Source: an uncultured Acinetobacter sp. (GTDB lineage: Bacteria; Pseudomonadota; Gammaproteobacteria; Pseudomonadales; Moraxellaceae). From it: a DNA stretch of 10,712 nt. Each line of letters begins with the position of its first letter. The first letter of the stretch is position 1. Of this stretch, positions 6,487 through 10,712 are shown in pieces. Below the pieces are notes generated by a model. That model had not been told where the DNA came from. It ran no database searches and saw nothing but the letters and a program-made list of their open reading frames with translations. The position numbers and the translations under genes were made by a program. The DNA lies in assembly GCF_943914805.1 (NCBI RefSeq), contig NZ_CALUDM010000119.1:1-10712 (forward strand). The letters are read 5' to 3'.

Positions 6487-8144
6487 TAAATTCTATGTTA
6501 AACATTGATCAAAATCAGCAAAATTTAAAACAATTGCAAAGCCATGCTGTAGAACAACAGCAAGTGCGTTTGACGGATTTATTTGAGCAAGATCCACAAC
6601 GTTTTGAAAAATTCTCAGTACATTTTAATCAATTGAGTTTTGATTATAGTAAACACCGTATTAACCAAGAAACACGTGCTGATTTATTTAAATTCGCTGA
6701 TTCAAAATTGTTAAAAGAATGGATCAAACGATTATTTACTCAAGAATTAATTAACTATACCGAAGGCCGAGCGGCAATGCATTGGGCTTTGCGTTTACCA
6801 AAAGATGATCAAGAATATCCTGAATTAGCTGAGCAGGTACATCAACAATTAGATCGGATGTATCAACTCGTTGAAAAAATACATGCAGGTCAATGTCGTG
6901 GTGCTACAGGTGAAGTCATTCAAGATGTAGTCAATATTGGCGTCGGTGGTTCAGATCTTGGGCCATTAATGGTGAGTCATGCTTTATCTGACTATAAGGT
7001 GAGCACTGCCAAGCCATTAAAGGTACATTTTGTTTCAACGATGGACGGCAGTCAGCTTTCTGATTTATTACACCAACTTCGTCCCGAAACCACTTTATTT
7101 ATTATTTCTTCAAAGTCATTTGGTACAATTGATACGCTTTCTAATGCCCAAACAGTCCGCCAATGGTTAGAAAAAGCTTTGGGTACGCAGCAAAGTGTTG
7201 TCCAACATCATTTTGTGGGTGTTTCAACTAAACCTGAAAAAATGACTGAGTGGGGAATTGCCAAGGACAAGCAGTTCTTATTGTGGGACTGGGTTGGTGG
7301 GCGATATTCACTTTGGTCTTGTATTGGTCTGCCGATTGCTTTACAGATTGGCATCGAAGGATTTAAGCAGCTGCTCGCAGGTGCTTATGCAATTGATCAA
7401 CATTTTCAAAAGACTCCATTTGAACAGAATATTCCAGTATTAATGGGTTTACTGGGTGTTTGGAATAATAATTTTCTGAATATTCAAACACATGCTGTAT
7501 TGCCTTATGATGGACGCTTAAAATATTTTGCTTCTTATTTACAACAGCTTGAAATGGAATCGAATGGTAAATCGATTCAACGCAATAATGAAAAAGTGGA
7601 TTTAAATACCTGCCCAATTGTGTGGGGCGAGGTTGGTCCAAATGCACAACATGCTTTTTATCAGCTACTTCATCAAGGAACGCACGCAGTAAGTTGTGAC
7701 TTTATTGCTCCTGTGCAACGATATAATGCCAATCAATTTACCTATGCAGAAAGTGCCGAAGCATTGATTGAACAACATCATTTGGCATTATCTAATTGTT
7801 TGGCACAATCACGACTATTGGCTTTTGGTAACAAAGCATTAAATGCGGATGAATTGTCGCAATTACCATTGTATAAACAGTATGAGGGTAATCAACCGAG
7901 TTCGACTTTGCTATTGCAAGAGTTAAGCCCTTATAGTTTAGGTATGCTGATTGCGCTTTATGAACATAAAGTATTTGTGCAATCCGTAATTTGGAATATT
8001 AATCCATTTGATCAATGGGGTGTGGAAAAAGGCAAAGAAATTGCCAATCAATTGCTTCCGATCCTGAATGGTAGAGACAAAGATCTTTCTCAACTCGATG
8101 CTTCTACGCAAGGCTTGATCAAAATCTTACTTGGAAAAGAATAG
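6483..8144 (+). CDS. gpi: Glucose-6-phosphate isomerase
   Basis: This cytoplasmic enzyme interconverts fructose-6-phosphate and glucose-6-phosphate and here feeds the UDP-glucose branch through pgm and galU. The 553-residue length is typical for the long bacterial form. VVNIGVGGSDLGP marks the first sugar-phosphate-binding region. DWVGGRYSLWSCIGLP is the first PGI signature, and SVIWNINPFDQWGVEKGK is the second. The catalytic positions match E. coli PGI with a constant offset of four: E359 in MESNGKS (E. coli E355), H390 in QHAFYQLLHQG (H386) and K518 in GVEKGK (K514). It should be fully active. The start codon overlaps the ugd stop as ATGA, with AAGGAG ten bases upstream. gne1 follows after 16 bp. 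Confidence 0.96.
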   Translation: MINSMLNIDQNQQNLKQLQSHAVEQQQVRLTDLFEQDPQRFEKFSVHFNQLSFDYSKHRINQETRADLFKFADSKLLKEWIKRLFTQELINYTEGRAAMHWALRLPKDDQEYPELAEQVHQQLDRMYQLVEKIHAGQCRGATGEVIQDVVNIGVGGSDLGPLMVSHALSDYKVSTAKPLKVHFVSTMDGSQLSDLLHQLRPETTLFIISSKSFGTIDTLSNAQTVRQWLEKALGTQQSVVQHHFVGVSTKPEKMTEWGIAKDKQFLLWDWVGGRYSLWSCIGLPIALQIGIEGFKQLLAGAYAIDQHFQKTPFEQNIPVLMGLLGVWNNNFLNIQTHAVLPYDGRLKYFASYLQQLEMESNGKSIQRNNEKVDLNTCPIVWGEVGPNAQHAFYQLLHQGTHAVSCDFIAPVQRYNANQFTYAESAEALIEQHHLALSNCLAQSRLLAFGNKALNADELSQLPLYKQYEGNQPSSTLLLQELSPYSLGMLIALYEHKVFVQSVIWNINPFDQWGVEKGKEIANQLLPILNGRDKDLSQLDASTQGLIKILLGKE

Positions 8145-8160
8145 AAATACTGGAAAAATT

Positions 8161-9180
8161 ATGGCGAATATTTTAGTGACAGGTGGTGCGGGTTATATAG
8201 GTTCGCATACTTGTGTTGAGTTACTTGAAGCTGGACATGAAGTCATTGTTTTAGATAATCTCTCAAATAGTTCAGAAGAGTCATTAAAACGCGTTCAAGA
8301 ATTGACTGGAAAGGCTCTTAAATTTATTCAGGCCGATATTCGCAATCAAAATGATTTGGATCAAGTTTTCTCTTCACATCAAATTGATGCGGTGATTCAT
8401 TTTGCTGGATTAAAAGCAGTAGGTGAAAGTCAGCAAATACCACTGACTTATTTTGATAATAACATTGCGGGATCAATACAGCTGGTTCAAGCAATGGAAC
8501 GTGCCAGTGTCTTTAATTTGGTATTTAGTTCTTCAGCGACAGTTTATGGTGAAGCAAACTCATCTCCATATCAAGAAGATATGGCATTAGGTATGCCAAA
8601 TAATAATTATGGTTATACCAAGTTCATTACCGAACAAGTTTTAGAAAAATTATCAATTGCGAATGAGCATTGGTCAATCGCACTTTTACGTTATTTTAAT
8701 CCTGTTGGTGCACATAAAAGTGCTCGTATAGGTGAAGATCCACTGGGTATTCCAAATAATTTAATGCCGTATTTAACTCAGGTTGCGGTAGGACGCAGAG
8801 AGAAACTTTCTATTTTTGGACATGACTATCCAACTCAAGATGGTACATGTGAACGAGATTTTATCCATGTTGTGGATTTGGCAAAAGCACATGTTTTAGC
8901 TGTTGAAAATAGGCTCAAAAATAAAGGCTGTCGTGCATGGAATATTGGAACAGGGGTCCCTATTTCAGTATTACAAATTAAAAATACTTTTGAAAAGGTG
9001 AATGGTGTTCAGGTTAATTCAGAATTTGTCAGTCGAAGAGCTGGTGATTTAGCGAGCTTTTATGCTGATGCCTCAAGAGCGAATAAAGAGTTGAATTGGA
9101 CACCTGAATTAACTTTAGAAGATATGTTAGCGGACAGTTGGAATTGGCAAAAACAGAATCCAACAGGGTATAAAGTATAG
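8161..9180 (+). CDS. gne1: UDP-glucose/UDP-sugar 4-epimerase (Gne1/GalE family)
   Basis: An NAD-dependent short-chain-type epimerase of 339 residues that inverts C4 of UDP-hexoses. NILVTGGAGYIGSHT is the NAD-binding motif. FSSSATVYG contains S125, and NNYGYTK contains the catalytic Y150 and K154, one residue offset from E. coli GalE (S124, Y149, K153). LLRYFNPVGAHKSARIGEDP and RDFIHVVDLA are strongly GalE-like. The substrate gatekeeper that is Y299 in E. coli GalE and C307 in human GALE aligns to F300 in GDLASFYADAS. A bulky residue here normally favours UDP-Glc/UDP-Gal over the N-acetyl forms. In Acinetobacter K loci this gene is called gne1 and is often credited with making UDP-GalNAc. I start it at the ATG at 8161, with GGA six bases upstream. 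A TTG at 8131 would overlap gpi and add a non-conserved leader. It is the last gene of the plus-strand block. Confidence 0.92.
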   Translation: MANILVTGGAGYIGSHTCVELLEAGHEVIVLDNLSNSSEESLKRVQELTGKALKFIQADIRNQNDLDQVFSSHQIDAVIHFAGLKAVGESQQIPLTYFDNNIAGSIQLVQAMERASVFNLVFSSSATVYGEANSSPYQEDMALGMPNNNYGYTKFITEQVLEKLSIANEHWSIALLRYFNPVGAHKSARIGEDPLGIPNNLMPYLTQVAVGRREKLSIFGHDYPTQDGTCERDFIHVVDLAKAHVLAVENRLKNKGCRAWNIGTGVPISVLQIKNTFEKVNGVQVNSEFVSRRAGDLASFYADASRANKELNWTPELTLEDMLADSWNWQKQNPTGYKV

Positions 9181-9204
9181 TTTTCTACATATTTTCTTCA
9201 ATAG

Positions 9205-9230
9205 AATAGGCGCATGATGCGCCTATTTTT
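9205..9230 (+). terminator. Intrinsic terminator after gne1
   Basis: AATAGGCGC (9205-9213) pairs perfectly with GCGCCTATT (9219-9227) around an ATGAT loop, and the stem runs into a five-T run (9226-9230). It starts 25 bases after the gne1 stop, ending the plus-strand block. On the minus strand the stem is followed by CTATTG, a poor U-tract, so it may serve only weakly as a terminator for the convergent pgm. Confidence 0.88.
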
Positions 9231-9256
9231 ATATTCTAAGATTTAAAATTGAGAAC

Positions 9257-10627
9257 TTAACCTTGAATCAATTGAGTTAATTCATTTACATAATCTTGCA
9301 TTGGTTTAGGATTTTTATCCGCACGGCTTTCAATATTCAAACGCAATAATGGTTCAGTATTAGATGCGCGAACATTCAAACGCCACGCACCGAAATCTAA
9401 ACTTACCCCATCCGTTTTATCAATCGCAGGATTTTGATCTGCAAAATAATCAAAGATTTTTTGAATGGTAATTTGAGTATCTGTGACTTTAAAGTTGATT
9501 TCACCACTGCAAGGAAAGCGTTCAATCATATCTTCAACGAGGCTTGATAATGATTGCTGAGTTTCTGAAAGTACAGAAACCGCCAATAACCACGGAATCA
9601 TGCCACTATCACAATAGGCAAAATCACGAAAATAGTGATGAGCACTCATTTCTCCGCCATACACCGCATTATTTTCACGCATGACATCTTTAATGAAGGC
9701 ATGACCAGATTTCGATTGAACAGCAATCCCTTTGTATTGCTCAACAATATCCAAAGTGTTCCAAACTAAGCGAGGATCATGAACAATTTTCTCTCCCGCT
9801 TGTTTGAGTAAGAAGGCTTGTGCAAGTAAGCCAACAATATAATAACCTTCAATAAATTGCCCTTTTTCATCAAACAAGAAGCAACGATCAAAATCGCCAT
9901 CCCATGCAATACCCATATCCGCTTGATGTTCTAATACAGCATTACGTGTACTGTCACGATTTTCAATTAAAATCGGGTTAGGAATACCATTCGGGAAGGT
10001 ACCATCTGCGTCATTATGAATTTTTATAAATTCAATAGGAATATTCAGTTGTTTGAATTTTTCTTCTATTGCATCAATAACATGCCCAGCGGCGCCATTT
10101 CCTGCATTCATCACAAGTTTGAGTGGGCGAATTTTTGTTGGATCAATATAGGTCATTAAATGATCAATAAATTCTGGAAGAATATTATATTTTTCAGTGG
10201 TTCCTTTTTGATGAACCTCTGTGAATTGTTCTGATTCAGCCAATGCTTGAATCTCTTTTAAACCTGTGTCTGCGCTGATTGGTCGTGCATTTTCACGCAC
10301 CAATTTCATGCCATTATAATCCATCGGGTTATGACTAGCCGTAATCTCAATACCACCCTGCACATCAAGATGGAATGCACCAAAGTAAACCTCTTCAGTT
10401 CCAGTCATTCCTAAATCAAGGACATTGACACCTGCATCATTTAGGCCACGAATTGTCGCTTGTTTTAAATCTTCACTGGTTAAGCGGACGTCACAACCGA
10501 CAACAACGGTTTTAGGTTGGTAAATTTGCCCATAAGCACGACCAATTTTATATGCAATTTCTTCGTTCAGTTCGGTGCCAAGTTTCCCACGAATGTCATA
10601 GGCTTTAAAACAGCTAAGTGATGCCAT
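9257..10627 (-). CDS. pgm: Phosphoglucomutase/phosphomannomutase
   Basis: An alpha-D-phosphohexomutase of 456 residues, close in length and motifs to AlgC-type enzymes. It interconverts glucose-6-phosphate and glucose-1-phosphate, and probably also mannose phosphates. FKAYDIRG near the N-terminus is typical. TASHNP (96-101) contains S98, the phosphoserine of the catalytic cycle. DGDFDR (243-248) provides the three Asp ligands of Mg2+. GGEMSAHH (324-331) is the sugar-binding loop, and RASNTEP (420-426) is the phosphate-binding loop. All are intact. The gene is convergent to gne1, with 76 bp between stops holding a terminator, so it is transcribed independently. The start at 10627 gives the usual N-terminus; only a weak GAG precedes it. 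Its glucose-1-phosphate goes to GalU. In Acinetobacter this is the usual right-end gene of the K locus, with lldP beyond it, outside this window. Confidence 0.95.
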   Translation of the reverse strand: MASLSCFKAYDIRGKLGTELNEEIAYKIGRAYGQIYQPKTVVVGCDVRLTSEDLKQATIRGLNDAGVNVLDLGMTGTEEVYFGAFHLDVQGGIEITASHNPMDYNGMKLVRENARPISADTGLKEIQALAESEQFTEVHQKGTTEKYNILPEFIDHLMTYIDPTKIRPLKLVMNAGNGAAGHVIDAIEEKFKQLNIPIEFIKIHNDADGTFPNGIPNPILIENRDSTRNAVLEHQADMGIAWDGDFDRCFLFDEKGQFIEGYYIVGLLAQAFLLKQAGEKIVHDPRLVWNTLDIVEQYKGIAVQSKSGHAFIKDVMRENNAVYGGEMSAHHYFRDFAYCDSGMIPWLLAVSVLSETQQSLSSLVEDMIERFPCSGEINFKVTDTQITIQKIFDYFADQNPAIDKTDGVSLDFGAWRLNVRASNTEPLLRLNIESRADKNPKPMQDYVNELTQLIQG

Positions 10628-10660
10628 ATTTGCTCAATTTTTATGATTTAAAGAGCTGGA

Positions 10661-10666
10661 ATTATA
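10661..10666 (-). promoter_or_regulatory. Candidate -10 box of the pgm promoter
   Basis: On the minus strand a perfect TATAAT, preceded by CATG, lies 33 bases upstream of the pgm ATG, leaving a leader of roughly 25 bases. No recognisable TTGACA-like -35 element is found 16-18 bp upstream (sequence there is near AAATTC), so either the promoter is weak, it needs an activator, or the match is chance. Confidence 0.45.
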
Positions 10667-10712
10667 CATGATGAATGATTACAGAATTTACATTATTTGT
10701 TCAGGTTTCATT

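Noticed and set aside
7258..7647. Two overlapping short frames (plus and minus) inside gpi
   Set aside because: gpi is fully conserved here, including PGI signatures and catalytic residues, so these are other-frame shadows.
8131..8160. Upstream TTG start for gne1
   Set aside because: It overlaps the end of gpi and adds ten non-conserved residues before the NAD-binding motif; the ATG at 8161 has GGA at good spacing.
10667..10712. Upstream region of a divergent gene beyond pgm (lldP in Acinetobacter)
   Set aside because: No coding start or convincing promoter for a rightward gene is visible before the window ends.
1..10712. Mobile elements, CRISPR arrays, tRNA or rRNA genes, riboswitches, toxin-antitoxin or defence genes
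   Set aside because: No transposase, terminal inverted repeats, spaced direct repeats or structured RNA were recognised; almost all sequence is accounted for by capsule and UDP-sugar genes.

Overview
The window looks like the 3' part of a capsule/exopolysaccharide (K) locus from an Acinetobacter-type gammaproteobacterium. The evidence is the AT-rich base composition and the order itrA-galU-ugd-gpi-gne1 on the plus strand with a convergent pgm. From my knowledge of the genus, that order is the conserved right side of Acinetobacter K loci. I cannot assign a species or a KL type from the sequence alone.

Layout. Bases 1-2511 (plus strand) hold serotype-specific genes: the C-terminal end of a membrane protein that resembles an EpsG-type Wzy polymerase, a GT4 glycosyltransferase, and glf (UDP-galactopyranose mutase). 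Bases 2566-3468 hold a GT2 glycosyltransferase on the opposite strand that resembles galactofuranosyltransferases; a long perfect hairpin separates it from glf. A 177-222 bp AT-rich divergent spacer follows. Then comes the plus-strand block itrA (initiating sugar-phosphate transferase), galU, ugd, gpi and gne1, with gaps of 24, 15, -4 and 16 bp, ending in a strong intrinsic terminator. pgm lies on the minus strand, convergent to this block. The last ~85 bases are upstream sequence of pgm.

How the genes work together. gpi, pgm and galU take fructose-6-phosphate to glucose-6-phosphate, glucose-1-phosphate and UDP-glucose. gne1 epimerises UDP-sugars at C4, and glf contracts UDP-Galp to UDP-Galf. 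The GT4 and GT2 enzymes add sugars to the undecaprenyl-linked sugar started by ItrA, and Wzy polymerises the repeat units. A galactofuranose-containing capsule is the natural inference.

Most notable observations. (1) The ugd product has lost the catalytic cysteine and most other conserved UDP-glucose dehydrogenase positions, although its reading frame is intact. (2) The Gne1 gatekeeper position carries a bulky Phe, which points to UDP-Glc/UDP-Gal rather than N-acetyl substrates and fits the presence of glf. (3) The putative Galf transferase is inverted relative to the operon and insulated by a bidirectional hairpin. I found no sign of a wholly new system. No tRNA, rRNA, CRISPR or insertion sequence was seen.
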